Position numbers and translations under genes: made by a program. The notes beneath the pieces are model-generated. The model worked only from the letters and a program-made list of their open reading frames with translations. It searched no databases and was not told the DNA's origin. Shown here one piece after another: positions 7,904-17,141 of a stretch of 64,000 nt of DNA (position 1 is its first letter; each line of letters starts with the position of its first letter). The DNA comes from an uncultured Dehalococcoidia bacterium (GTDB lineage: Bacteria; Chloroflexota; Dehalococcoidia; Lucifugimonadales; UBA3495), in contig OY282456.1 of NCBI GenBank assembly GCA_958296225.1, positions 2,480,001-2,544,000 of the forward strand, written 5' to 3'.

Positions 7904-8028
7904 CCTATGCAGTGTGACCATCAATACTGCGCTATACTCACTGCGGCTTGGAGGACTCGCCAATGCTAACCGGAGCCAGACACACCGTGATAGTGCAAAT
8001 GTTTGTGGTTTGTGGTAGGAGTGAAATA
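7904..8028 (+). promoter_or_regulatory. Conserved leader of the surface-protein gene
   Basis: The stretch from about 7904 to 7966 closely matches the leader of the larger surface gene (minus strand, 27010 to 26951): GCAGTGTGACCATCAA, a -10-like TATACT at 7932, then GGCTTGGAGGACT and an ATG at 7963. In this copy the leader ATG is in frame with the main start at 8029, so an N-terminally extended form is possible. Confidence 0.5.
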
Positions 8029-10068
8029 ATGTTCTGCCGCCGTACCCTCACCGCATTGGCCGGCGTGGTTTCGCTGCTGCTGCTGGCCGGGCTGGCCCTG
8101 GCCTTGTTGGGCGGCGCCGGCGATGCGTCCGCCCAAGGTACTACCGACTACGACACCAATAACAACGGCCTCATCGACGTCACCACGCTGGCCCAGCTCA
8201 ACGCCATCCGCTACGACCTGGACGGCAATGGCGATGCTACCCACGCCGACTACGTGGCCGCTTTTCCCAACCGTGTCACCGGGATGGGCTGCCAGTCCAC
8301 CTGCGCCGGCTACGAGCTGAGGGCCGACCTGGACTTTGACGACAACAACAGCGGCAGCGTGGGCGCCGGCGATACCTACCCCAACTGGACGCCCATCGGC
8401 ACCACCGCGACCAGCACCGAGGCTTTCACCAGCACCTTCCAGGGCAACGACCACACCATCGCCAATATGACTATCAGCTCTGCCAACTTCCGACGGGTGG
8501 GGCTGTTCGGCTCGGTCAATGGCACTATTGAGGGCGTGAGGATGACCGGCGTGGCCATAACGGCCAGTTACACCAACAGCTCCTCGGCTAGTTTCGATGT
8601 CGGCGGGCTGGTCGGCTATAGCGACGGCACAGTGCGGGCCAGCTCGGCCACGGGCATGATTGCGCCCTCCGCCGGAGCCGGCCAGGTATACATCAGAGCG
8701 GGGGGACTGGTGGGCCATGCCGTCGTGGGTAGCAGCGTTGCCGCCAGCTACGCGGAGGTTGACGTAACTGCTACCTCCAGCTCCACGTCGGCGCTGCCGG
8801 ATAACGTCGGCGGGCTGGTGGGATCTTTTGCCGGTACCGCTATGGCGCCGAGCTCACTGGCCGCCACTTATGCGAGGGGGAACGTATCGGCCGACCGTTC
8901 CGGCGCCAACGTCGGCGGGCTAATCGGCCTGACCGGGAACATGACGGTGACCGCCAGCTACGCCACCGGAACGGTTGCCGGCTCCGCGGGCGCAACGCGC
9001 GGGCTGATTGGCGACATCTCCCCCGCCGCCACCGTAACCGCCAGCTATTGGGACACCGTTACCAGCGGCATCGACGACGACGCCGACTCCCCCGCCGCTC
9101 CGCCGGAGGGCAAGACCACCACCGAATTGCAATCGCCCACCGGGTACACCGGCATTTACGCCAACTGGAACGTGGACGTGGACGGCGAAAACGGGGCCGA
9201 CGACCCTTGGGACTTTGGCACCAACACCCAATACCCGGTTCTGAAATACGGCCGCCAGGACATCGCCGGGCCGGTGGATCCGATGGAGGGGGTGGACGCG
9301 CCGCCGATTATCTACAATCTGAACATCCGGTTTGACGCCCGGCGCATTGCGTTGCCGGAAGGCCATACCGCCAGCTACCGGGTGCGTCTGGCCGGCCCGC
9401 CGTCCGGCAGTTCCAAAATCAGCATCCGCAGCGACAACCCGGACGTAAGGCCGTCTCCCGCCGAGCTGACTTTCACCGCCGCCAACTGGAACCAGTGGCA
9501 AACAGTGAAAATCAGCGTCGCCGGCGACGCCAATAGCACGGACGAAAGCGCGACGCTGGCGCACTACGGCCCCAATCGCGGCTACGGCTCCGTGCTGGTG
9601 TCGGTAACGGACACCGGGGACAGCCGGCAGGCTGGCGACACGCCCCCGCCGGCGCTGGCGGTAATCACGGAGCCGGGAGCGCGCTGGGGCGTAACCGTAG
9701 CGGCAACCGTGCCGGCGGATTTGGCGGCGGACGGCGTGGTACGGGTGTCGTCGGCCTACGCCATCCCTCGCACGGCGACGGGCTACAGCCTGGGGCGGAG
9801 CGGCGTGGCGCAGGCCATCGTCAGCATCGCCGGGCCGGCGGACGTGCCGGCATCGGGCTTGACCGTCTGCCTGCCGGTGGCGCGGGCGCTGGCGGACGAA
9901 GCCGGGGAACGCCGGCTGACGCTGCTGCGTTATGTTGATGCCGGAGACGATGGCGCATCCTGGCAGGCGGTGTCGGGCGCGGAGTATGACGCCGTGGGGC
10001 GGAGGGTTTGCGCCGGCGGGGTGACCGAGTTCGGGGTCTTTGCGGCGGCCTACGTACTGCCGCAATAG
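8029..10068 (+). CDS. Secreted GLUG-repeat surface protein
   Basis: This protein of about 679 aa starts at an ATG preceded by AGGAG. The N-terminus is a clear signal peptide (basic MFCRRT, then a Leu/Ala core, cleavage near ASAQ). Next comes a module opening YDTNNNGLIDVTTLAQLNAI and containing GLUG-type repeats (VGGLVGYSDGTVRASSATG, GGLIGLTGNMTVTASYATG), closed by DDPWDFGTNTQYPVLKYG. The C-terminal 250 residues (from IIYNLNIRFDARRIALPEGH) are nearly identical to those of the 1224-aa protein encoded at 23221-26892. A cell-surface or adhesive role is likely. In-frame extension to upstream starts is possible. Confidence 0.82.
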   Translation: MFCRRTLTALAGVVSLLLLAGLALALLGGAGDASAQGTTDYDTNNNGLIDVTTLAQLNAIRYDLDGNGDATHADYVAAFPNRVTGMGCQSTCAGYELRADLDFDDNNSGSVGAGDTYPNWTPIGTTATSTEAFTSTFQGNDHTIANMTISSANFRRVGLFGSVNGTIEGVRMTGVAITASYTNSSSASFDVGGLVGYSDGTVRASSATGMIAPSAGAGQVYIRAGGLVGHAVVGSSVAASYAEVDVTATSSSTSALPDNVGGLVGSFAGTAMAPSSLAATYARGNVSADRSGANVGGLIGLTGNMTVTASYATGTVAGSAGATRGLIGDISPAATVTASYWDTVTSGIDDDADSPAAPPEGKTTTELQSPTGYTGIYANWNVDVDGENGADDPWDFGTNTQYPVLKYGRQDIAGPVDPMEGVDAPPIIYNLNIRFDARRIALPEGHTASYRVRLAGPPSGSSKISIRSDNPDVRPSPAELTFTAANWNQWQTVKISVAGDANSTDESATLAHYGPNRGYGSVLVSVTDTGDSRQAGDTPPPALAVITEPGARWGVTVAATVPADLAADGVVRVSSAYAIPRTATGYSLGRSGVAQAIVSIAGPADVPASGLTVCLPVARALADEAGERRLTLLRYVDAGDDGASWQAVSGAEYDAVGRRVCAGGVTEFGVFAAAYVLPQ

Positions 10069-10082
10069 CCGGCCGTGACCGT

Positions 10083-10114
10083 GCGGCCCGCCCGGATGGA
10101 GCCGGGCGGGCCGC
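10083..10114 (+). terminator. Strong hairpin after the surface-protein gene
   Basis: GCGGCCCGCCCGG and its exact complement CCGGGCGGGCCGC form a 13-bp stem around a 6-base loop, 15 bases after the stop. A T-run appears only 26 bases later (10141-10148), so termination may not be classical. Confidence 0.6.
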
Positions 10115-10240
10115 GTTGCAATTCCGGTGGCTGGAGTTCGTTTTTTTTACAGGGATGTATAGGATGTAAAGGATTTTTCCGTTGGGGATTTGGAGTTCGT
10201 TTTTTACAGGGATGTAAAGGATGTAAAGGATTTTTGATTG
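10112..10240. repeat. Two copies of the GTAAAGGAT dispersed repeat
   Basis: GTTGCAATTCCGGTGGCTGG followed by a T-run and GGATGTAAAGGATTTTT lies at 10112-10178. A second partial copy with GGATGTAAAGGATGTAAAGG lies at 10190-10235. Confidence 0.65.
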
Positions 10241-10338
10241 CGCGATGCCGGCCAACTGGAATTGTGGCCGGGTTTCCAGTATGATGGCGGGAACTTGTCA
10301 ACCTGTGGCTGGGCGCTCCTGAACCAAGGAGGAACGTT

Positions 10339-11886
10339 TTGAAGTACGATGTTATCGTCATCGGCGCCGGTTCGGCCGGCTCTATCGTCGCCACCCGATT
10401 GAGCGAAGACCCAGGCCGCTCGGTGCTGCTGCTGGAGGCCGGGCCGGACTATCCCAACTTTGACCATTTGCCCGATGAGGTCAAGTATGGCTATGCCACG
10501 ACTATTGACGTGATGACCAGCGACCATAACTGGCAGTTCACCGGGCGCGGCACTGACCGGAACCCGGAGATTATGGTGCCCCGGGGCAAAGTTACCGGCG
10601 GTTCCAGCGCCATTAACGGCCAGATGTTTTTGCGCGGGGTGCCCGAGGACTACGACGGCTGGGCCGCCAGGGGCAACGACCAGTGGAGTTTCCAGAACCT
10701 GCTGGGCTGCTTTCGCCGGCTGGAAACCGATACCGACTTTGCCGATGACTTTCACGGCAACGACGGCCCGATCATCGCCCGCCGCTTCAAGCCGGAAGAC
10801 TGGCTGCCGGCCCAGCACGCTTTTTACAATGCCTGCAAAGCCCACGGTTTCGCGGACAGCCCGGACCATAACAGCCCGGACGCATCGGGTATTGGCCCGA
10901 CGCCGTACAACAACCCTAACGGCATCCGCTGGAGCACGGCCCTGGGTTACCTGGACCCGGCCCGGCATCGCCTGAACCTGACCATCCGGCCCAACTGCAC
11001 GGTGCACCGGGTGCTGTTTGACGGCAACCGGGCCACCGGCGCCCTGGTGGAGAGCGGCGGCGACGTCTTTACCGTGACTGGGGAGCAGATAGTGCTCAGC
11101 GGCGGCGCCATCGCATCGCCGCAGCTGCTGATGCTTTCCGGCGTGGGCCCCGCCGAGCATTTGCGCAGCCTGGGGATTCCGGTCGTCCACGACAGCCCCG
11201 GCGTGGGCCAGAACCTGCGCGACCATCCTATCGTGCCGGTAACCTGGCGCACCAAGCCCGGTTTTGACCTGGACGGGTTCGCGCCGCGCAGCCAGCTGTG
11301 CCTGCGCTACACCGCCGAGGGTTCAGACCTGCGCAACGATATGATTATGATTTTCTCCTCCTACGCCACCGACCAGGTTATCCGTGGCGGCAGCCGTATG
11401 GAGCCCGTGGGCATTCGCGCGTCGGTTTCCATTTACCTGGCCGTTGGCGCCGGCGAGCTGCGCCTGAACTCCACTGACCCCAACCAGCAGCCCTACCTGA
11501 ATTACAACTACTTGCAGGAAGACTTCGACCGGCGGCGGCTGCGGGAAGGCGTCCGCATCGCCGCGGGACTGGGCGAGCATGGGGATTTCCGCGACATTAT
11601 TGAAGAGCGCATTGAGCCGACGGACGAGGCCCTGGCATCCGACGATGCCCTGGATGACTGGCTGCTGGGCGTGGTCTCCACGGCGCAGCATATTTCCTGC
11701 ACCTGCAAGATGGGGCCGGACTCGGACCCGATGGCGGTGGTGGACCAGTATGGCAAAGTGCGGGGCCTGGAAAACCTGCGCGTGGTTGACGCCTCCATTA
11801 TGCCGGACTGCATCCGCGCCAACACCAACGTAACCACCATGATGATTGGGGAGCGCGTCTCCGAGTTCATCCTGGGAGGAAATTAG
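10339..11886 (+). CDS. GMC-family FAD oxidoreductase (choline dehydrogenase-like)
   Basis: This 515-aa enzyme begins at TTG with AGGAGG just upstream. The FAD-binding GAGSAG (9-14) and LLLEAG follow the usual spacing. GMC signatures are visible (PRGKVTGGSSAINGQMFLRG and GGAIASPQLLMLSGVGP), as is the C-terminal catalytic region HISCTCKMGPDSDPMAVVD with its His and the later ANTNVT Asn. Members oxidise alcohols such as choline or sugar derivatives; the substrate here is unknown. It heads a four-gene run with DUF1800, NHL and DUF1501 genes. No signal peptide is visible. Confidence 0.9.
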   Translation: MKYDVIVIGAGSAGSIVATRLSEDPGRSVLLLEAGPDYPNFDHLPDEVKYGYATTIDVMTSDHNWQFTGRGTDRNPEIMVPRGKVTGGSSAINGQMFLRGVPEDYDGWAARGNDQWSFQNLLGCFRRLETDTDFADDFHGNDGPIIARRFKPEDWLPAQHAFYNACKAHGFADSPDHNSPDASGIGPTPYNNPNGIRWSTALGYLDPARHRLNLTIRPNCTVHRVLFDGNRATGALVESGGDVFTVTGEQIVLSGGAIASPQLLMLSGVGPAEHLRSLGIPVVHDSPGVGQNLRDHPIVPVTWRTKPGFDLDGFAPRSQLCLRYTAEGSDLRNDMIMIFSSYATDQVIRGGSRMEPVGIRASVSIYLAVGAGELRLNSTDPNQQPYLNYNYLQEDFDRRRLREGVRIAAGLGEHGDFRDIIEERIEPTDEALASDDALDDWLLGVVSTAQHISCTCKMGPDSDPMAVVDQYGKVRGLENLRVVDASIMPDCIRANTNVTTMMIGERVSEFILGGN

Positions 11887-11911
11887 GCAGCGTTGACATT
11901 GGGGGTAACGC

Positions 11912-13327
11912 ATGGCAGACCAAAACATTGAACTGATGGCGCACCTGATGCGGCGCGCCGGCTTCGGCGCCACCCGCGAGCAGCTGGCCGCCGCCGCCGC
12001 CCAGGGTTACGAGGCCACGGTGGAGCAGCTGCTTGACCAGAGCGAGGAGCGCCGGATGGGCGACGACCTCATCCGGCGGTTCCACCCGGAGCTGTCGGGC
12101 ATGATGGGTTCGCTGGGCTCCGGGGAGAACTGGCTGTACCGGATGGCCACCACCACCACGCCGCTGCGGGAGAAGGCGGCGCTGTTCTGGCACGGCATTT
12201 TCGCCACCGGCTACCCCAAGGTCATTCACGGCAAGGCCCTTTCCGACCAGATTCGGATGTTCCGGTATTGCGGCCTGGGCAGCTTCCGCGACCTGCTGGC
12301 GCAGCTTTCCCAGGACCCGGCCATGATTATCTGGCTGGACAACCAGGACAACCACAAGGGCGCCATCAACGAAAACTACGGCCGGGAGCTGCTGGAGCTG
12401 TTCTCCATGGGCGTCGGCAACTACACCGAGAAGGACGTGCAAGAGTGCGCCCGCGCCTTTACCGGCTGGACGCTGGGCAACCGGGAGTATATGGAACTGC
12501 GTTCCATGCGGGACTCCGACTGGCCCTATGGCCGCATCTCCTGGCATTTTGAGTTCCGGCCCGACGACCACGATGACGGCGAAAAGGAGTTTCTGGGGCA
12601 GCGCGGCCGGTTCAACGGCGACGACGTGGTGGATATCATCTGCCAGCAGGAGGCCACGGCGCGGTTTATCTCCCGCCATCTGTACAGCTTTTTTGTGGCC
12701 GACGAGCCGCCCGTCCCGGAGTGGCCCTACACCGAGCCGCAAGACCCGGCGGCCATTGACCTGCTGGTGCGAGCCTACTTTGACAGCGGCTACAACATCA
12801 CCGCCATGCTGCGGGCGCTGTTCAACTCTGACTTTTTCCGTGATGGGTCGGCCTGGTATCGCAAGGTGAAAAGCCCGGTGGAGCTGGTGGCCGGCGTGCT
12901 GCGGCTGACCGGCGAGTTTGACCGGCCCCGCAAGGCAATTCTGGAACGCTACCAGCAGTCGGTTTTTATGGGCCAGTATCTCAACAACCCGCCCAGCGTG
13001 GAGGGCTGGCACCAGGGCACCGACTGGATTGACACCGGCTCCCTGGTGGAGCGGGTCAACTTCGCTTCCCAGCAGCTGGGGGACACGGCCAAACCCGGCG
13101 TCCGCACTATGATTGACCGCATCGCCGGCAACCCGTCGGCGGCGGCGCCGGAGCTGCTGGTTGACGCCTGCCTGGACCAGGTGGGAGCGATTACGGTATC
13201 CGAAGCCACCCGCCGGGAACTGGTCAACTTCGCCGCCGTGGTGGGCAGCCAGGATGACGCCAGCCGTGGGCGCATCGCCGAAGTGCTGCAAATGGTGGCA
13301 TCAACCCACGAGTTCCAACGGGCCTAG
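11912..13327 (+). CDS. DUF1800 family protein
   Basis: This 471-aa protein has the DUF1800 signatures LMRRAGFGATREQL near the N-terminus, FWHGIFATGYPKV, and NYGRELLELFSMGVGNYTEK followed by ARAFTGW. The family commonly pairs with DUF1501 proteins, as here two genes downstream. Biochemical function is unknown. Unlike many relatives it has no visible export signal. It starts 25 bases after the GMC gene stop. Confidence 0.9.
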   Translation: MADQNIELMAHLMRRAGFGATREQLAAAAAQGYEATVEQLLDQSEERRMGDDLIRRFHPELSGMMGSLGSGENWLYRMATTTTPLREKAALFWHGIFATGYPKVIHGKALSDQIRMFRYCGLGSFRDLLAQLSQDPAMIIWLDNQDNHKGAINENYGRELLELFSMGVGNYTEKDVQECARAFTGWTLGNREYMELRSMRDSDWPYGRISWHFEFRPDDHDDGEKEFLGQRGRFNGDDVVDIICQQEATARFISRHLYSFFVADEPPVPEWPYTEPQDPAAIDLLVRAYFDSGYNITAMLRALFNSDFFRDGSAWYRKVKSPVELVAGVLRLTGEFDRPRKAILERYQQSVFMGQYLNNPPSVEGWHQGTDWIDTGSLVERVNFASQQLGDTAKPGVRTMIDRIAGNPSAAAPELLVDACLDQVGAITVSEATRRELVNFAAVVGSQDDASRGRIAEVLQMVASTHEFQRA

Positions 13328-13346
13328 CCTGACCTAACCGGCGTAC

Positions 13347-13390
13347 TTCGCATTGTCATTGCGCGGAGGGCAGCGACGCGGCAATCCCGT
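13347..13390. repeat. REP-like phrase (GTCATTGCGCGGAGGGCAGC)
   Basis: GTCATTGCG...GCGGCAATC is a dispersed phrase seen in many bacterial genomes. A second copy (GTCATTGCGAGCGCAGCGTG) is at 35712. Confidence 0.5.
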
Positions 13391-13422
13391 CAGCTGCCCA
13401 ACCGAACGGGTGCAGAAAGACT

Positions 13423-14457
13423 ATGACCACAATTCAGGACAAATCAATCCGGCTGCTCGAATACCGCCTTACCCTGGGCATGACCACGATGGAGGGGCGA
13501 GGGTTTTACTACCCTACCGACACGGCCATCGCCGACGACGGGCGGATGTACGTCGCCAACCGCTCCCTGGAAAACGTAACCCGCGGCGTCCGCGTAACCA
13601 TGTGCGACATTGAGAGCGAGTATTACGGCACTTTCGGCCCCTATGGCGAGGCTCCCGGCCAGTTCATCTGGCCCTCGGCCTGCACGCTGGACGGCCGGGG
13701 GCGGGTGTACGTCAGCGACGAATACACCCACCGCATCTCCGTGTTTGACCGCGAGGGCGCGCTGCTGTCCACCTGGGGCCGCCACGGGGCCGGCGATGGC
13801 GAGCTGGACACGCCGTCCGGCCTGGCTTTTGACCGGCAGGGCAACCTGTACGTCGCGGACACCTACAACCACCGGGTTCAAAAGTTCACCGCCGATGGCC
13901 GTTTCCTGGCGCGCTTTGGCGGCCAGGGGGACGGGGCCGATGCGCTGAACCTTCCCTGGGGCCTTACCGTGGATAGCCACGGCAACGTGTACGTGGCCGA
14001 TTGGGGCAACGACCGCGTCCAGAAATTTGCCCCCGATGGCGAGCATCTGGCCACCTACGGCCGCGCGGGCCGGGGCGACGGGGAGTTTCGCCGTCCGTCC
14101 GGCGTGGCCGTTGACGCCGCCGGCTACATCTACGTCGCCGACTGGGGCAACGAGCGGGTGCAAGTCCTTGACCCCGACGGCGGCTTTGTGCAGCAGCTGC
14201 GGGGCGAGGCTACCCTCTCCAAGTGGGCCGCCAATTTCCTGGCCGTGAACGTGGAGGAGGGCGCGGCGCGGGCCCGGGCCAACCTGGAGCCTGAGATTGA
14301 TTACTTTATTGACGAACCTCACGAGGAATCGTCCCACATTGAAAAGTATTTCTGGTCGCCCGTGTCGGTCAAACTGGACCGGGACGGGAACCTGTACGTA
14401 ACCGAAAGCAACCGACACCGCATCCAGGTGTATCAGCCCGGCGTTGAGGAGGATTGA
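13423..14457 (+). CDS. NHL-repeat beta-propeller protein
   Basis: This 344-aa protein is made of repeated NHL blades, each with a phrase such as GNLYVADTYNHRVQKF, GNVYVADWGNDRVQKF or GYIYVADWGNERVQVL, about five or six in total. This predicts a beta-propeller that binds partners or substrates. No signal peptide is seen. Its place between the DUF1800 and DUF1501 genes suggests it works with their products. A 95-bp gap with a REP-like phrase precedes it. Confidence 0.88.
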   Translation: MTTIQDKSIRLLEYRLTLGMTTMEGRGFYYPTDTAIADDGRMYVANRSLENVTRGVRVTMCDIESEYYGTFGPYGEAPGQFIWPSACTLDGRGRVYVSDEYTHRISVFDREGALLSTWGRHGAGDGELDTPSGLAFDRQGNLYVADTYNHRVQKFTADGRFLARFGGQGDGADALNLPWGLTVDSHGNVYVADWGNDRVQKFAPDGEHLATYGRAGRGDGEFRRPSGVAVDAAGYIYVADWGNERVQVLDPDGGFVQQLRGEATLSKWAANFLAVNVEEGAARARANLEPEIDYFIDEPHEESSHIEKYFWSPVSVKLDRDGNLYVTESNRHRIQVYQPGVEED

Positions 14458-14461
14458 CCCA

Positions 14462-15589
14462 ATGACTGCCATCAAGAAGGAACGGTCGGTAGTTGTGATT
14501 GAGCTGCAGGGCGGCAACGATGCCCTGAACACGGTAATCCCGTACAACAACCCGCTCTACTACGACTTCCGCAGCAACGTTGGCATACCGGAAGGCGAAG
14601 TGCTGCACCTGGACGGCGAAGTGGGTTTCAACCCCAGCCTGGCGCCCTTGAAGCAGCTCTGGGACGAGGGCAAGTTCGCCGTCATCAACGGCATTGGCTA
14701 CCCCAATCCGAACCGCTCGCACTTTCGTTCCCGCGACGTGTGGTACACGGCGGAGTCGGAAAAGATTGGGGCCGACGGGTGGCTGGGCGCGGCCATTCGC
14801 GACCTGGACGCCAGAGGGGAAAACGTGCTGACCGGGGTGAACTTCGGGCGGGGCCTGCCCCGGGCGATGGTCTGCAAGGGGGTGCCCGTGGCGTCGGTGG
14901 GCAACCTGGAAACCTACGGCCTGCTGCCCGACATCCAGGATGAGAAGGCGCGGCAGTATGCGCTGGAGGCATTCAGCCGCATCTACGGCCCCACGGAGCA
15001 CCGGGACACCGTGGCCCAGGTATTGGGGGAGACCGGCTCTAACGCGCTCAAAGGCGCCGACCGCCTGCGCACCGCGCCGGAGCTGTATTCGTCCACCGTT
15101 GAGTACGCGGACACTCCCATCAGCCAGTCGCTCAAAAACATGGCGCAGGTGATGTCGGCCGGCCTGGGGACTCGCATCTACTACACCCAGCACGGCAGTT
15201 TTGACACCCACAGCAACGAGCTGCCGGCCCACGCCAAGCTCTGGACGGACGTTTCCACCGCCATTGCCGACTTCACCGGCGACCTGGAGGAGCACGGCCT
15301 GGCCGACGACACGCTCATCCTGGTTTTCTCCGAGTTCGGCCGGCGCATCAGGGACAACGGCACCGGCACCGACCACGGTTCCGGCGGCGTTGCCTTCGTC
15401 ATCGGCGGTTCGGTCAACGGCGGGCTGTACGGCGAATATCCGTCGCTGCGCCCCGAAGACCACTCGGAAGGCGACCTCCACTTCACTAACGACTTTCGCT
15501 CCACCTACGCCACCATCCTGAACCGCTGGCTGGAGCTGGACCCGGCGCCCATCGTGCACGGCGACTACGAGCAGTTCGGCTTCGTGTAA
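14462..15589 (+). CDS. DUF1501 family (sulfatase-like fold) protein
   Basis: This 375-aa protein starts at ATG just after the NHL gene stop. DUF1501 features are VVVIELQGGNDALNTVIPY at the N-terminus, TQHGSFDTHSNE in the middle, and FSEFGRRIRDNGTGTDHGSG. These echo the alkaline-phosphatase/sulfatase fold metal sites (D, H, GTDHG). The family is usually exported by Tat, but no twin-arginine signal is visible here. The gene ends the GMC/DUF1800/NHL/DUF1501 run. Confidence 0.88.
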   Translation: MTAIKKERSVVVIELQGGNDALNTVIPYNNPLYYDFRSNVGIPEGEVLHLDGEVGFNPSLAPLKQLWDEGKFAVINGIGYPNPNRSHFRSRDVWYTAESEKIGADGWLGAAIRDLDARGENVLTGVNFGRGLPRAMVCKGVPVASVGNLETYGLLPDIQDEKARQYALEAFSRIYGPTEHRDTVAQVLGETGSNALKGADRLRTAPELYSSTVEYADTPISQSLKNMAQVMSAGLGTRIYYTQHGSFDTHSNELPAHAKLWTDVSTAIADFTGDLEEHGLADDTLILVFSEFGRRIRDNGTGTDHGSGGVAFVIGGSVNGGLYGEYPSLRPEDHSEGDLHFTNDFRSTYATILNRWLELDPAPIVHGDYEQFGFV

Positions 15590-15622
15590 AACAGCCCTGG
15601 CGATGCGATACGCGAAACTGTA

Positions 15623-15644
15623 GGGGCGAATAATTATTCGCCCC
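15623..15644. repeat. Perfect 22-bp palindrome between convergent genes
   Basis: GGGGCGAATAA and its exact inverse form a perfect 22-bp palindrome between the DUF1501 and nitroreductase 3' ends. A similar imperfect element is at 50977-51006. It could serve as a bidirectional transcript end, but there is no T-run. Confidence 0.55.
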
Positions 15645-15678
15645 GGCGGGTGGCACGCGGCCAGGGTCTCCCGCGGCC

Positions 15679-16320
15679 TTAATCTGGCAGGTAACTTTCT
15701 CCCCAGCGGTCCAGATACACCACGTCGGTCAGCGGCCCGCGTCGCACCGGGCCAAAGTTGCCCAGGGGGTAGCCGATGGGCAGGATGGCGTAGGAATGCA
15801 CGCCGGGGGGCAGGCCGAGGATGGCCTCGACCTCTGTTTCGTGGCGCAAATGCCGGCTGGTCAGGGTTGCGCCCAGGCCCAGGGCGCGGGCCGCCAGCAG
15901 CATATTTTGGACGGCGGGGTAGATGGACGCGCCGGACGCGCGGGTAGGCGTTTCCGCACCGTCGTCCTGGCAGGCCACAATCCAGACCGGGGCATCGTGG
16001 TAGTGTTCGGTCAGGTACTGCACGGCGTCGTGCTGGCGGCGGTAGCGTCCCGCACTGGAACCGGGCGGCGGTTCGCTGCTGCGGTAGCGGGGGCCAACCA
16101 CCTCGTCAAAGGCTTTTTGATACCACTGCTGCACCTGTTCCTTGATGCTGCGGTCTTTGAGCACCAGGAACCGCCAGCGCTGGTTGGCGCCACCGTTGGC
16201 GGCGCAGACGCCGGCTTCCAGGATGCGCCGGATGAGTGCGTCGGGCACCGGGTCGGGCTTCAGGCGTCGCATGGCCCGGGTAGTGCGGATAATGTCAAAC
16301 AGGTCGGCGCTATCGGTCAT
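15679..16320 (-). CDS. Nitroreductase family protein
   Basis: This 213-aa flavoprotein has the N-terminal RTTRAMRRLKPDPVPDALIRRIL, with the family's FMN-contacting arginines, then AANGGANQRWRFLVL, and a C-terminal GATLTSRH...LGLPPGVHSYAILPIGYP. These fit FMN-dependent NAD(P)H nitroreductases. The ATG at 16320 is chosen because GGAGG precedes it and it overlaps the stop of the enoyl-CoA hydratase gene by one base, implying an operon. Confidence 0.88.
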   Translation of the reverse strand: MTDSADLFDIIRTTRAMRRLKPDPVPDALIRRILEAGVCAANGGANQRWRFLVLKDRSIKEQVQQWYQKAFDEVVGPRYRSSEPPPGSSAGRYRRQHDAVQYLTEHYHDAPVWIVACQDDGAETPTRASGASIYPAVQNMLLAARALGLGATLTSRHLRHETEVEAILGLPPGVHSYAILPIGYPLGNFGPVRRGPLTDVVYLDRWGESYLPD

Positions 16321-17111
16321 TAGGTTATTCCTCCTGCGTCCTGAAATCGCGGCGTCCGTTTCTCCAGAAAGGCGGTCATCGCCTCGTGGGGGTGCGGCGT
16401 AGCGAAGCACAGCGCGAACGCCTTGATGCTGTATTCCGCAGCCTCGGCCGCGCCCAGTTCCAGCCACTGGGAGACGATTTGCTTCTGCGTGCCGAGGATG
16501 TAGCGGCTCATCCCCAGGAATTCCCGCGCCGCAGCCAGGGCGACATCCGGTAGCTCATTTCCGGTGACCACCCGGTCAACCAGGCCAATCCGCAGGGCCT
16601 CGGCCGCGTCGATGGTTTCGCCGGTGAGTATCAGCCGGCGCGCGCGTCCCAGGCCCACGGTGGGCGGCAGCAGCGAGGCTTCGATGACGGACGGCAGCCC
16701 TACCCGCACTTCCGGCAAGCCGAAGCTGGCGTCAGCGGCGGCGATGCGGATGTCGCAGGCCAGGGCCAGTTCCAGCGCGCCGCCGAGGCACGGCCCCCGG
16801 ATGGCGGCCACCACCGGCAGCGGGACATTGAGCAGGCCGCGGGCGGCGTGATGCAGACTGCGGATGAATTTTTCGGCGGTTAACGGCTCCAGGTCTTTCA
16901 TTTCATGGAGGTCAACGCCGGCCGAAAAGGCCCGCGCGCCGGCGCCGCGCAACACGATGGCGCGCAGCGTGTCATCCTGGCCGCACTGGTCGAGCCGCTG
17001 GCTCAGGGCGCGGAAAACGGCCGCGCCCAGCAGGTTCAGGTCGGTTCTGCCCTGTATCGCGAGGGTGGCGATGCCATCCTGCCGTTCCAGGGATACGCCG
17101 GTGGTGGTCAT
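16320..17111 (-). CDS. Enoyl-CoA hydratase/isomerase (crotonase) family protein
   Basis: This protein of about 263 aa carries crotonase landmarks: the oxyanion region AFSAGVDLHEMKD, GPCLGGALELALACDIRIAA, and GLPEVRVGLPS, whose Glu matches one catalytic Glu. The second canonical Glu region (GGTQRL in hydratases) reads PPTVGLGRA, so the exact reaction is uncertain. The ATG at 17111 has GGAGG upstream. It lies between a nitroreductase and an alpha/beta hydrolase on the same strand. Confidence 0.87.
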   Translation of the reverse strand: MTTTGVSLERQDGIATLAIQGRTDLNLLGAAVFRALSQRLDQCGQDDTLRAIVLRGAGARAFSAGVDLHEMKDLEPLTAEKFIRSLHHAARGLLNVPLPVVAAIRGPCLGGALELALACDIRIAAADASFGLPEVRVGLPSVIEASLLPPTVGLGRARRLILTGETIDAAEALRIGLVDRVVTGNELPDVALAAAREFLGMSRYILGTQKQIVSQWLELGAAEAAEYSIKAFALCFATPHPHEAMTAFLEKRTPRFQDAGGIT

Positions 17112-17141
17112 ATCAGCCTCCGCCTCCGCGCGACGCATCCG

